64,000 bases of DNA, from contig JAZBRI010000011.1 in assembly GCA_036874045.1 (NCBI GenBank), positions 2,976,001 to 3,040,000 on the forward strand. The letters are read 5' to 3'. The position numbers and the translations under genes were made by a program. The notes beneath the pieces were generated by a model that ran no database searches, had not been told where the DNA came from, and saw only the letters and a list, made by a program, of their open reading frames with translations. Position 1 is the first letter of the stretch, and every line of letters begins with the position of its first letter. Shown here piece by piece: positions 33,960 to 45,801 of the stretch. This DNA is from Cymodocea nodosa (lineage: Eukaryota; Streptophyta; Magnoliopsida; Alismatales; Cymodoceaceae).

Positions 33960-35709
33960 TGTAAGATCGTATGGCTACACAAGAGGGGGGTGAATTGTGT
34001 ATTTTTAATATTTTCTAAAATATAATTGAAACTTTAAATCTCAAAAACAAGTCAAGACAGTGTTTTCATAAAATCATTTTTATTCAAGGTTTCAATTACA
34101 ATATACAATTCAATTCTCCTCAAAAATTATAAATGCAATTATATCTCGATACCATGTATCATCTAAACAATTTCATAACTATAAACAGAGAAAACTAATT
34201 TGAGGAATTTAAAATATTTCTCCCTATTTGAGATATTTCTTCTTCTTCTTTCTTCTACAGTAATTCTTCAGTGACGAATATTTTGTCTTTCTATGCTTCA
34301 CCGAATTTGCTTTCTTTTGATACTTCAAATCTTCAGTGACGAAAATCTTACCTTTTTATGCTTCACTGAATTTTCTTCCACTTGAGAGATTTTCCCCAAA
34401 GAGGTGTTTTTGATCCTTGAAAAAGATTTTTCTTTTGGTGTGCAGGGATGGTTTGATCCTTGAAAAGATTTTTCTTTTTGTGTGCAAGGATGGTTTGATC
34501 AACGAGAACTCTATGCCTTTTATACTGTATTTTCATTTCATGCATATCCTCCACGTTTAATCACTACCAATTTTCCACTTCTCCACGTCTTTTCTTTTTC
34601 CTTCATCGAAACACACATGTTCCAACCCACGTTTATATTTCGAATTTCCTTTAATCATCAGTCTTAGATCTCTAAAAAATTTCCTGCAAAATAAACTTTC
34701 TCATCCAAAAGTTTTTCATTAGTGTAATAAGAAGTCGTTACTTTAATGTTAACTAAACGAGTAACACAAGTATATATATATAACTTAACGTTTCTAACTT
34801 AACAAGTTCACCATGTGCCATTTCACGTGAGAAGTATTGTAGCTAACTCAACGAACTAAGTCCGTGGTGTTATGCTATCTCAACGAACCAGCTTAACCTT
34901 TCTTTCGGAAGGTTAAATGATAACTCACCGAAAACAATTTAAGTTTCGAATAGTTACGGATGTAAGTCATCGAAAAACTCTTTATATGATAAAACTAGTG
35001 AGACACGTGTCAAGACCTGAAAACATGACTTAAGTTACCTTTCGGATAGTTACGACTGTAAGTCTCCGAAAAACTTTAACTCATCGATTCAGTAATAAAC
35101 AAATGTTTTTATAATAAGAATTTTACCACGTGCAAAAATAACAACTTAAGTTTATAACGCTAACCTAACGCGTTGCCTTAGTGTTCAATATAGCAACTCA
35201 ACATGTTTAGTTATGTTAACTTAACGAGTTAAACATGTGCACCTCACGTGATACAATACAACATTCGTAACTTATAATTTCACCATGTGTATAACACTAA
35301 CTTAACGAGTTCGTCTCTTCTTTTACTCATTAACTTAACGAGTTATCACGTGACCTATTTTAACCTTTAAGCCTCTAACTTAACGAGTTCTCACGTGACC
35401 TCTATACAAACAAAACTCTAACTTAACGAGTTGTCTAAACGTGCACTGTTCATGATACAGAAGATATAACTTTAAAACATATCATGCTTTTCAATAAAAC
35501 CACACGTTAACTTAACGTTTAGCTAAATGAGAAATTAATGCAATGAAACGACTAGTTATTAACTTCAGATCTAATACAGACAAGTATTTATATCAGTAAG
35601 CTTTTTCTGTATTAATTGATGATTTTAATTTCTTTTCACAAGCAATAGTAATTGAGCAAATATGATTATTTTCATTCAGCACACATCATCAAAACAAAAA
35701 TACTCAACA
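33960..35709 (-). repeat. 5' LTR of element B (1750 bp)
   Basis: TATAAAAGG on the minus strand lies at 34516-34524. Upstream of it, within the U3 region, are six CACGTG G-boxes (34824, 35004, 35127, 35245, 35347, 35392). AATAAA lies downstream of the TATA on the minus strand (near 34080), a likely poly-A signal. The same layout is seen in A. Confidence 0.95.
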
Positions 35710-38700
35710 CTAAGCAATGCTTAAACTTGCTTTCAAGAACGCCTTTCGTAAACATATTGGCTGGATTGTCATGTGTGTTGATCTTCGAAATCTTCACGCG
35801 ATCTTCTGTTCTAAGAAAGTGATAATGAACATCAATGTGCTTTGTCCTGTCGTGAAACACATTGTCCTTCGTTAAGCTGATGGTACTGAGACTATCATAG
35901 AAAATTTCTGCTTTATCATATCGCAGACCAAAGTCTCCAAGTAACCCCTTCAGCCAAATACCTTCTTTTGCAGCTTCTGTCATCGCCATATACTTAGCCT
36001 CTATGGTGGATAAAGATATAGTAGGCTGTAGAGTAGATTTCCAACTAATATTGGAATCTGCCAATGTGAAGACATATCCTGTTAAGGATCTACGTTGATC
36101 AACATCACTTGCAAAATCTGAATCAAAATATCCAGCTACACTACAGTTATGTTTAACACCATAAATCAGTCCTACATCAGACTGCCCTTCAAGTACCTAA
36201 AGATCCTTTTCACAGCCTACTAATGACTCTTCCCTGGATTTGACATAAACCTGCTTGCAACACTAGGAGGGTAAGTAAGATTCGGACGAGTACAAACCAT
36301 GGCATACATAAGATTGCCAACTGCCTGTGAATATGGAACTTTCTTCATGTACTCCTTTTCAGATTGCGTTTGAGGTGCCATAGCAACTGATAATCGCAAG
36401 TTCCTATCATAGGGTATTCCGATGGCCTTGCTTGAAGTCATGCCAAACCTACTCAAAATCTTCAGAACATAACTATGCTGATGGAGAAATAATGTTCTAA
36501 TGTTCCTGTAACGACAAATCTCCATCCCAAGGATTTTACCTACTGGTCCTAAATCCTTCATTGCAAATTTAGATTTCAATGTGTCTTTCAAAACCTGTAT
36601 TTCATTGACATCTTTGGCTACAATCAAAATGTCATCCACATACAAGAGCAAGTAAACAAATTCTTCTTTAATTTGTTTAATATATACACATGAATCAAAA
36701 CTACTTCTAACAAAACCAACATCAGTGATAAAAGAATCAAATCTTTTATACCACTGCTTGGGAGACTGTTTCAGCCCATACAAAGATTTCTGTAGCTTAC
36801 AAACGAGGTCTGATCTACCTCTTTCTACAAAACCTATTGGTTGTTCCATCCAAATGTCCTCATCTAAATCACCATGCAAGAAAGCTGTTTTCACATCCAA
36901 CTGTTCAAGTTCTAAATCCTTTACTGCAACAATTGCTAAAAGGACTCGAATGGAGGTGTCTAACTACTGGAGCAAAGACTTCATTGAAGTCCACACCCTC
37001 CTTTTGTGAAAACCCTTTTGCTACCAATCTTGCCTTATATTGTATTCCAAGGTTGCCTTGTGTTCTTGATTTTCTTTTGAACACCCATTTGCAACCAACA
37101 ATATTCCTGTCTTTGGGACGTTTTACCAACTCCCAAGTCCTATTCTTATGCAAAGATTGTAGTTCTTCTTGCATAGCTCCCAACCAATGTACGGCTTCTG
37201 GTCCGCTAACGGCAGTATCAAAACTAGGTGGGTCAGCATCCTCCACCTCACTAGCTACCTGTAGGGCAAAAGCAACCATATTATTGTAGCCATACCTCTA
37301 TGGAGGGTGAACATCCCTCCTAGGATGATCTCTGGCAACACACCTTGAACGTGTGTCCTCAACAAATTCATCTCATCGATCTTCTTCTAAAATCAAACGT
37401 TGATCTGTATCAATAGGAACAGACTAATCAAATATCAACGGTTGATTCAAATCAAGCTCTACCTACTCAAGAGTACTAGGTGGATTCAAAATAGTTGGGT
37501 TTTCTTTCTTGTGCATCAAAGAAACCTCATCAAAGGTAACATCCCTACTATGAATGACCTTTCTTGTTTCTTTATCATATATCCTATATCCTTTTACTCC
37601 CATTCCATATCCCACAAAAATGCCTTCCTTGGCACGCGACTCCAATTTACCATGATTAACATGGTAATACGCAAGACATCCAAATACTTTCAATTTGGAA
37701 TAGTTAGCCGCTTTATCCATTCATACTTCATAAGGGATCTTGTCGCCAATTGCATTGGATGGCGACCTATTCACCAAATAGGAGGCTATGTTAACAGCTT
37801 CAGCCCAAAAACATTTTTCCAGCCTAGCATGAGAGAGCATACACCTAGCTCTCTCCAACAACGTCCTATTAAGACGTTCTGCAACTCCATTCTGTTGTGG
37901 AGTTCCTCTGACAGTATAATGCCTAGTTATACCTGCATCTATGCAAAAAATGTTAAATTCATTTGAGCAAAATTCTAAACCATTATCTGTTCTCAAGTAT
38001 TTTACTTTCCTCCTTACTTGGTTTTCAACAATAACCTTCCATTGTTTAAAGTTCTTGAAGGCTTCACTCTTATGTTTCATAACGAAAACCCAAGTCATAT
38101 GACTAAAGTCATCAACAATGGAGAGAAAATACTTAGAACCTGCTAAAGAGGGTTGTTGAGATGGTCCCCAACAATCTGCATGGACATAATCCAACTTCCC
38201 CTTAGTAGAATGTTCTGCTCTTCCAAAGGAAACACGTTTCTGTTTACCATAGATACAATGCCTGCATAAATCAATATCTATAAAGATATGACCATCTAAC
38301 TTGCCAAGTGTATTGAGCTTCTACATTCCCTTTAGGCCCAAATGTCCTAACCTGGAATGCCAAATAGTTGACATAAACTATTGATCACTTATTGTAGCAG
38401 CTACCGATCCAATGATAGGTTTGCCCTAAAGAATGTATAAAGGTCCATCCATGATTCCCTTCATTACTACTAGGGAACCTTTCAAAATGTGAAGTTTACC
38501 TCCTCCACCTGAAAAACTGAAACTTTTCTGATCAAGAGCCATTAGCGAAATAAGGCTCTTGCCTAACCTTGTCACATGCCAAACATTCTCCAAGACTTTG
38601 ATCGTCCCATCATGCATCCTGAATCTGACAGATCCAACACCTGTTCTGTCACAAACATCATTATCTGCTAAAGTGACCTGTCCACCATCTACCTCCTCAT

Positions 38701-39601
38701 ATGTATGGAAATATTCTCTGTTGGGAGTCATATGATGTGATGCACTAGAATCCATAATCCAACTCTGATCGGCGTAGACACTACAACATATAGTAAAGGA
38801 GAAATCATAGTCAGACCTTGAGTCTCCATTTTCGGCGACTGCTGCATTTCCCTTAATCTTCAATTTAGGGCAGTTTACCTTCCAATGCCCCTTTTCCTTG
38901 CAATAATTGCAAGTGTCTTTGGAAATTCTACCTCTGGACTTACTTCTGTCTCTACGCCTGTTGTCTCTTCTACTCTGCCATCCTCTAGACTCTGAATGAT
39001 GCACTGTCAAACCTGATCCGCTAGCATCATTGCTACCATGTGTAGCCAAATGTCTCAATTCTCGAGAATGAAGACTCGATCTTACCTCCTCCAAAGTAAT
39101 AGAATCTTTGCCAACCACAAAAGCTTGCATAAAATTTTCAAAGGAGAGAAGGAGAGATACCAATAAGATGAGAGCAGCATCCTCATCTTCCACAGTAACA
39201 CCAATGTTCCTCAACTCCATGAGAATGGTGTTGAGCTGATCCAAATGTTGCTTCAATGGTGTACCTTCCTTCATTCTTAGAGAGAACAGCATTTGCTTCA
39301 ACAACAACTTATTCGTAAGAGACTTAGTCATATACAGAGATTCTAACTTATTCCAAAGACCCAAAGCTGTATTTTCATCTACTACTTCAATGATTATCTC
39401 ATCTGATAAACATAGTAGAATAGTCGAATGTGCCTTCTCCTCTTGCTGTTCAAATTCGGCAGACTTCTTATCAAGAGTTGTCTCCACATTTAAGTGAGTC
39501 CAAATACCCTACTGTTTCAAAAGTGCTTTCATCTTAATCTGCCACAAACTAAAGTTGTTCTTGCCATTGAACTTTTAAACTTTCAAGGCTGAAGATGCCA
39601 T
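35710..39601 (-). pseudogene. gag-pol of element C (main part)
   Basis: The ATG is at 39601. Stops lie at codon 9 and at codon 31 (KQ*GIW, shared with E). Then come the gag domain (38426-39487), an intact knuckle CNYCKEKGHWKVNC (38870-38911), protease MDSSASHHM with Gly replaced by Ser, pre-integrase, integrase core (37721-38194) with Asp in VHADCWGP, Asp in RTDNGLEF and Glu in NGVAERLNR all present, an RT start at 36905-37279, a frameshift near 36950, RT with LLYVDDILIVA (36220-36900), two adjacent stops after NPGKSH, another frameshift, and RNase H (ISLSTIEAKYMAM). B cuts in after FKHCL; the last codons are at 22285-22318. Confidence 0.92.
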
Positions 39602-40620
39602 GACAGTAGAATAACACAAACACAGCAAGCAAATACCACATAATTCGGACAACAAATAAGCACAAAATTTGTTATCCCAAAGCTGCGGATGAATCTTTCA
39701 TTCAAAATATCCCAACTAACAAATGTAGCTACCAAATTCAAAAGATCACTCGCAAAGAATCCAAAACAAACAAAGATGAGCCAAGATCACACGTATTGTC
39801 TCAAAATTCCCAAAGAACTTCAAAGAATTCCAAAGAACTGCTAAAGAATTCCAAAGAACTAGCCACACTTGATCTACCCAAATGGCCGAAAAAGAATTCC
39901 GCAAAATCACAATAACAAACTTCAAAAGTTATGATAGGAATTCTTACTACTCGTTTCACCAACATGGAAACGACAGATGACCAAGTGCACGTTGACAACT
40001 TCAAGATCGTAGGCGTCAAACAAGAATTCCAACCATGGATGCTTTGTCACGAACACAAGTTGCGAGCAAAGATCGCGTGAGCAAACCGCAAGCGTTGGCG
40101 TCGAACAAAGAATGCAAGCGTTGATACGTGAAACACTGGCGTCCAGTAGAATGCGAGCAATCACACACGGGTGTTGGTGCAGGCAACGACGCAGACAAAT
40201 GCACGCAGGCGCTAGCGTCGGGCGAGGACGCGAGCGGTTGTGTGCGGGTGCTAGCGTAGACGAAGACGCGAGTGAATACGCGCTGGTGCAGGCGCAGGCA
40301 GAGATGCGAACGATCGCACAGGCAAGAACGTGAGCGAATGCGCGCAGACGCTGGAGCGGGCGGAGACGCGGACGATCGTGCAGGCAAGAATGCAGGCGAA
40401 TGCGCGTGGACGCTGGCACGGGCAGAGATGCAGACGATCGCGTGGGTAAGAACACGGGTGAATGCATGCATTGGGCGTGGGCGTCGAGCGTTGGCGTCGG
40501 GCGTAGGCGTTGGGTGCGGGCGTCAGGCGTTGGGCGTGGGCGTGGGCGTTAGCTCGTGCGTTGGCCAAGATCTTTCTTTTCTTCTTTTAAGCCTAATCCA
40601 CGGCCAACTCCTCAAGCTTC
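39602..40620 (-). repeat. Leader of C with GC-rich 62-bp minisatellite
   Basis: From about 40075 to 40570 the sequence is strongly GC- and CpG-rich in an AT-rich setting. A unit starting ACGATCG occurs at 40310, 40372 and 40434, a period of exactly 62 bases, with more degenerate copies to the left and GGGCGTNGGCGT-type words at 40470-40560. Stops are rare in all six frames, which produces several long but meaningless ORFs on both strands. E has the counterpart at 13500-13756 and 15823-15990. Confidence 0.85.
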
Positions 40621-40632
40621 ACTCTGATACCA
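40621..40632 (-). other. Primer-binding site of C
   Basis: The minus strand reads TGGTATCAGAGT, initiator tRNA-Met type with one mismatch, two bases inside the 5' LTR. Confidence 0.88.
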
Positions 40633-40634
40633 CT

Positions 40635-40939
40635 TGTTATGCGAAGAGAAATGCGGAAAGGGAGAAGCTTGGACTCGTGGAGAAGAAAAAAGAAGACAAA
40701 AGGGAGAAAACGTGTGAAGCAAATGCAAAAACACCAAGGTTTAATGTGGTTCCCCAATTGGGTATGTCCATGGATGGAGCTCAATTGAATGATTCTCTTG
40801 GTGATCACAAAGGAATACAAGATTCAACCTCACTCTAAGCACACGTTGAGGGTCTATTTATAACATTTGTATACCCCCAAGTGGCTAAGGACAAAACTAC
40901 CCCTATGTGTAACAAACTAATTCAAGACACATAATAACA
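40635..40939 (-). repeat. 5' LTR of element C
   Basis: The same 305 bp as the 3' LTR, with TATAAATAG near 40857-40865 on the minus strand as likely promoter. Confidence 0.93.
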
Positions 40940-40944
40940 AGCTA

Positions 40945-42922
40945 AAATAGAAGTAATTTCTAATTTACCAGAACCTAAATCAGTGAAAGATATTAGATCA
41001 TTTCTAGGACATGCTGGTTTTTATAGAAGATTTATTAAAGACTTTAGCAAAATAGCAAGACCTTTAACTAATCTATTAAAAGATGTCTCATTCAACTTTG
41101 ATAAAAATTGCAAGGAAGCATTTTTCAGACTTAAAACTAGCTTAATTTCAACTCTTATAATTCAAGCACCTGATTGGAGCCATCCATTTGAATTAATGTG
41201 TGATGCATGTGATTTTGCTGTAGGAGTGGTGTTGGGACAGAAGATAGAAAAATCTCCTAGAGTGATTCATTATGCAAGCAAAACCTTAAATGATACTCAA
41301 GTTAATTACATAACTACTGAAAAAGAACTATTAGCTGTTGTATTTGCCTTAGAGAAGTTTAGATCATATCTGATTGGAGCTAAAGTAATAGTATACACAA
41401 ATCATTCAGCTTTAAAACACCTAATAACAAAAAAAGAGACTAAGCCTAGATTGATCCGATGGATATTATTATTACAAGAATTTGAACTAGAAATTAAAGA
41501 TAAAAAGGCTGTGAGAATGTAGTAGCAGATCATTTATCAAGATTACAAATAGAAAAATCAAATATTAAAATTAAGGATAATTTTCCTGATGAACAATTAA
41601 TGACCATCAAAACAATACCTTGGTATGTAGACATAGTTAATTACTTAGTTACTGGTTTAACACCTAAGGAATGGAATAGATAGGATAAGAAATTATTTTT
41701 CTCAAGAGTAAAATATTACTATTGGGAAGACCCATACTTATTTAAGAAATGTCCTGATCTAGTTTTAAGGAGGTGTGTTCCAGAAACTGAATATCAGAGC
41801 ATATTGTCTTTCTGTCATGACCAAGCGTGTGGAGGGCATTTTGGTTTAAGGAAAACTACTGCAAAAATTTTGCAATGTGGATTTTATTGGCCAACACTAT
41901 TCAAAGATGCTCATAAATATTGTTTAAGTTGTTTAAGATGTCAACAAATAAGAAGAATATCAAAGAGGAATATGATGCCTCTTAATCCTATTGTTGAGGT
42001 TGAAATCTTTGATGTATGGGGAATAGATTTTATGGGTCCATTTACTATGTCTAATCAATTTAATTATATATTGTTGGGGGTGGATTATGTATCTAAATGG
42101 ATAGAAACTATTCTTACAAAAACTAATGACAACAAAGTGGTAATACATTTTATAAGAACCAATATAATTGCTAGATTTGGAATACCTAAAGCTATTATCA
42201 ATGATAGAGGAACTCATTTCTGTAATAGAAGTTTTGAAGCCTTAATGAAGAAATATGGAGTGAACCACAAAATTGCAACATCATATCATCCGCAAACAAG
42301 TAGACAAGTAGAAAGTGCCAACAAACAAATTAAGTTAATCTTAGAAAAAGTAGTAAATCCTACTGGAACAGATTGGGCTAATAGATTGATAGATGCACTT
42401 TGGGCTTATAGAACTACTTATAAGACAAGCTTAGGTATGTCACCTTTTAGGCTAGTATATGGAAAAAGTTGTCATTTACCAGCTGAAATTGAACATAAAG
42501 CTTATTGGGCATTAAAACCTCTGAACATTAATTTAAATCAAACTGCTGAAAATAGAAAAATACAATTGATTGAATTAGAAGAATTTAGGAATGAAGCTTA
42601 TTCAAAAACTGTAAAAGAAAAAGAAAAAATGAAGTTCTGGCATGACAGGAAAATTATTCCAAAAATCTTTGAAATAGGACAAGAAGAATATCTTTATATG
42701 ACTAAACTCCATAACCATCTAGGAAAATTAAGATCTAGATGGGCAGGACCTTACATAGTTCGAAATATTTATCCTTATATAGCTATTGAAATTGAAAACC
42801 CTAAAAATCAGAACATATTTAAAGTAAATGAACAAAGACTTAGACCTATTTTGAAAATACCAAAAAGTTCTTTTGGAATTATAGAAGAAGTAAGAGTAGA
42901 GGACTACTCGAGCTTTACTTAG
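40945..42922 (+). pseudogene. D polyprotein: RT end, RNase H, integrase
   Basis: This resumes after C with [19 protein letters not shown] (RT thumb), then RNase H ([43 protein letters not shown]). A frameshift near 41517 leads to the linker [10 protein letters not shown] and integrase: an HHCC zinc finger (H..H..CLSCLRC) near 41810-41950, then the core with Asp in WGIDFMGPF, Asp in INDRGTHF and Glu in SRQVESANKQ, and YGKSCHLPAEIEHKAYW, which is typical of the Athila/Tat branch. The three catalytic residues are present. Stop at 42920-42922; another at about 41682 in the linker. Confidence 0.92.
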
Positions 42923-42968
42923 TAAGAAATCATTTTTATTTAATATATATAAAAAATAAAAAAAATCG

Positions 42969-43219
42969 TTGCGATTCAACCGATAGGATCCATCGATCTG
43001 ACCGAAACATAAAAACATAAAAAAATCTATATATTATTTAGTAAAAATGTCAGTTTTATTGAAGCATAGTATCGGTTCAACCGGTAGAAAAAATAAAGAA
43101 AGAAAGATAATATTTAATTTCGGTTCAACCGAGGAATATAATGGTTTGACCGAAGAATTTTTAAAATATGGAAAAAGTAAGAGCGGTTAGACCGGAAACT
43201 CTTTGGTCTTGACTGAAGA
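42969..43219 (+). repeat. CGGTTCAACCG word cluster after integrase
   Basis: About seven degenerate copies lie in 250 bases: CGATTCAACCGAT, CTGACCGAAA, TCGGTTCAACCGGT, TCGGTTCAACCGAGG, TGGTTTGACCGAAG, GCGGTTAGACCGGA and GGTCTTGACTGAAG. The best copies are palindromic. Spacers are AT-rich. No coding potential. Confidence 0.75.
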
Positions 43220-43267
43220 AAAAATATTATTATATATATTCTTATTAGATATAACTTTATGAAAAGT

Positions 43268-43418
43268 TTGTTGAGTTAAGTGTAACTCAACGAACTTACT
43301 CCGTTGAATCTAGGAAAAGTTAACGAACTTACCCTGTTGAGTTCTCTATAACTCAACGGAGTACTATAGTTAAGTCCATGGACTTAGTCTATGGAGTTAA
43401 CCGTAATTCCACGGATGA
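43268..43418 (+). repeat. GTTGAGTTA/AACTCAACG word block, upstream of accessory ORF
   Basis: Alternating words such as TTGAGTTAAGTGTAACTCAA, CTCCGTTGA, GTTGAGTTC, AACTCAACGGAGT and GGAGTTAACC form many short inverted repeats. A TATTTATACTTAA stretch follows near 43470, about 100 bases before the accessory ATG. The same words occur in the LTRs of D, B and A. Confidence 0.75.
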
Positions 43419-43576
43419 GAGAGCAAGAGTTTTGTATGGGAAATGACCCGATTACCCGCCTAAACTTAGGGCTTATTTATACTTAAACTTAGGGTTTGGG
43501 GGCATTATTCATAAAATCATTTAGAACATAGAACAGTAGAGATCAGAGCGACTCTGTGCTGTTGTATAACTCCACG

Positions 43577-45801
43577 ATGAGGAAGATGACACCTGAGTTC
43601 TGGGAAAAGGCAGTTGACATGTCAGAATTTCTGAAAGATTCAGAGGAATGGCACACAAGGCAGAAAATCAGAAATACGACAAGGGAAAAAGAGCTACAAA
43701 AGGTAGAATCTGACATTTTTTATTGGAGGAAAGAGTTAGTAGATATGGGTATACAAATCCCTCAAATAATGGAAACTAGAATCAAAGTAGCAACAGAAAT
43801 CACTGTAAGTAAAGAGAGAAAAATTAGGCCAAATAATGAAGTTGCCCTAGAACTAATCCAACGTATGTCCTAATTATGGTTCAAAAGGAACATTGTTGGT
43901 TGTGTAAGGGGAGAAATTAGACAGGAGCAACAAAAGAAAGAAAATAAAGAACAAGAAGAGCCGACTACTGAAAGACCTGTACTTGAGGAACAGCAACTAA
44001 GACCTTCAATTCCACCTCCTAAACCATTAGAAAGGGTGGTAGTTATGGGGCCTTCAAATGAAGAAGAATTAAGAGAATTTGAAGAACTGGTTCGAGTTGG
44101 GAAAAACCAAGGAGAATTAGAAGATTTGGTAGTGGCTAAAGCACACCTAGTTTTCGGTGCACTTTACAAAAAGAGGGCTATAGAAAAGTTGAAAGCCCAA
44201 TACAAAATCAAAGTGGAACAGCATCAAGAAGCTATTGCCAAACCTACTGTAAGAGGAGCTGAAGCTGGTCCTTCGAGACCAGTAATTATTGAAAAAGTTA
44301 AACAGGAAGAGCTAGTACCTATGGCTCAAAGGCGTGCAGAGCCTATGTTTGTAGATTTAATCTCAAAAGAAGAAGAGGAAGACCAGGCATAATTAATCAG
44401 AAGAAGGAAAGGAAAAGAGATAGTGCTTGAATATCAAGAAGAGATTAAATCTGAAGTACCAATATCAATAGGGCCTACAGAGCCAATTTTGTAAACCTGC
44501 TATCTGATTCTGAGGACGAGCAGGAGTAGTAGAAAAAGCAAAGTGAAGAAGAAAAACAGGCTGAAACTAGTCTGCAGCCTATACAAGAAGAAGAAACAAA
44601 AATTAGGGCAGAAGTTGATTTGCCTGTAACTCCATCCCAATCTGCCACAGAATCAAAAAGAATAGTGACAATGCAGATTAGCAAGAGGAAGAAGAAAGAA
44701 CAAAAACTGAATAAGAAGCTGAACAAGTCCATATGGAAAGAAATGACTTTGCAGATTCCACTGAAGAGCAAGAAACTCTTCAGCAATTTATGGAAAGAAT
44801 TCAAGACAGAGTGGAGAGTTCTACCGGCTCACTACCACAGACAGAAGCAAAAGCAAATATTTATGAATCCTCAGAGCATTTACAACAAGTTCACGTTCAG
44901 CATATGGAAGAGGAAGTTCAAGAACAAACCCCTCTAGAGCAACAAATTCACATTCTTGACTCGACTGAAACAACAATTCTAAATGAAGTACACTTTTGGA
45001 GTCAAGAAGCTCATAATAAATACCAAGAGATCAGGGGTTATGATATCATATACAGTAGACCAGTAAATTGGGATGGAATGCAAGAAATTAAAGATTTATT
45101 TGAATTCCAAGGTCTACTGCAATATATTTTTCAAGAAAGAGGGCATGCAATATATGAAAATCTAGTGCCTTGCTTTTATGCAAACTTAAGACAAGGAGAA
45201 GGAGGATTAATTTCCAACGTGGAGGAAGCTGATGTACAGATAACACCAGAGCTTCTCCACAACATTCTTGAATTGAAAAATGGACTAAAAATTCTAGAAG
45301 ACACAATTGCAGTCGAGTGGACGGAACAAACCATAAAGGATTGTTTGACTATCAATTCTGGTGTGCCATTATTAAATAGATTAAAGCAATTAAATGGTAA
45401 AGCACGCATGATAACTAACATTTTGATTAAGAATGTCTACCAACGACAAGGTCAAGATATAAAACTGAGTCAATTTGTCAAATGGGCCACATATGCAGTT
45501 GTGAATAGAATTCAAATAAATTGGTCTACAGTTTTTATCTCCAAGCTGAGAATAGTGAAGAAGAAATTGGTTTATGGAGATCTGATTCCACTGCTGATGG
45601 TGGACTGTATCAATTTCACTAAATGGGCATCCAAAAGGATAAGATCAAGAACCATTTCAATGAAAGAGTATAGAAATTATGCTGCTACAGAGATTGCTAA
45701 ACCTTCGGGAGGAATGTCAGGAGCTGTAGAAAGGATTAACCAATTAGAGCTAAAGTAGAAAGACTTCAGAAGGAAGTAGATGAACTTAGGAGAAGAGACT
45801 A
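43577..45801 (+). pseudogene. Accessory ORF of D (homologous to 3' ORF of copia B and A)
   Basis: The ORF starts MRKMTPEFWEKAVDM and has an acidic, Glu/Lys-rich N-terminal half. After stops at 43871 and 44390 and a frameshift near 44490-44730, it continues in 44733-45758; a final frameshift leads to a short leucine-zipper-like tail ending at 45801. The C-terminal half aligns with element B: EIKDLFEFQGLLQYI, CFYANLRQ, TPELLHNILELKNG, NRIQINWSTVFISKL and KLVYGDLIPLL. This resembles what I remember as the 'putative plant transposon protein' domain (Transposase_32). Position matches the env-like ORF of Athila elements, but I see no signal peptide or transmembrane segment. Function unknown. Confidence 0.82.

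Larger units (their letters stand above)
22319..35709 (-). mobile_element. Element B: Ty1/copia (SIRE-like) with 3' accessory ORF, complete
   Basis: The LTRs are 22319-24068 and 33960-35709, both 1750 bp, flanked by a perfect target duplication CTAAG (22314-22318 and 35710-35714). Order on the minus strand: LTR, primer site, gag with coiled coil, protease, integrase, RT, RNase H, about 1.3 kb non-coding, word block and TATA, 744-codon ORF, polypurine tract, LTR. Length 13.4 kb. It is the innermost and so youngest layer of the deepest nest, consistent with its few stops. Confidence 0.96.
21906..40939 (-). mobile_element. Element C: Ty1/copia (Tork/Tnt1-like), complete, split by B
   Basis: The LTRs are 21906-22210 and 40635-40939 (305 bp each), flanked by a perfect target duplication AGCTA (21901-21905 and 40940-40944). 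Removing B, C is about 5.6 kb, the usual size for this lineage. By eye the LTRs differ at about 17 of 305 positions, mostly transitions, so the insertion is not recent. It lies inside the RT/RNase H region of D. Confidence 0.95.

Noticed and set aside
36725..37966. Plus-strand ORFs at 36725, 36837 and 37400
   Set aside because: Antisense to integrase and RT of C; no domain of their own.
39922..40838. Overlapping long ORFs on both strands in the GC-rich leader of C
   Set aside because: All six frames are open because the repeat avoids TA-containing words. The proteins are Arg/His/Ala-rich repeats with no domain, and the stretch lies between primer site and gag.
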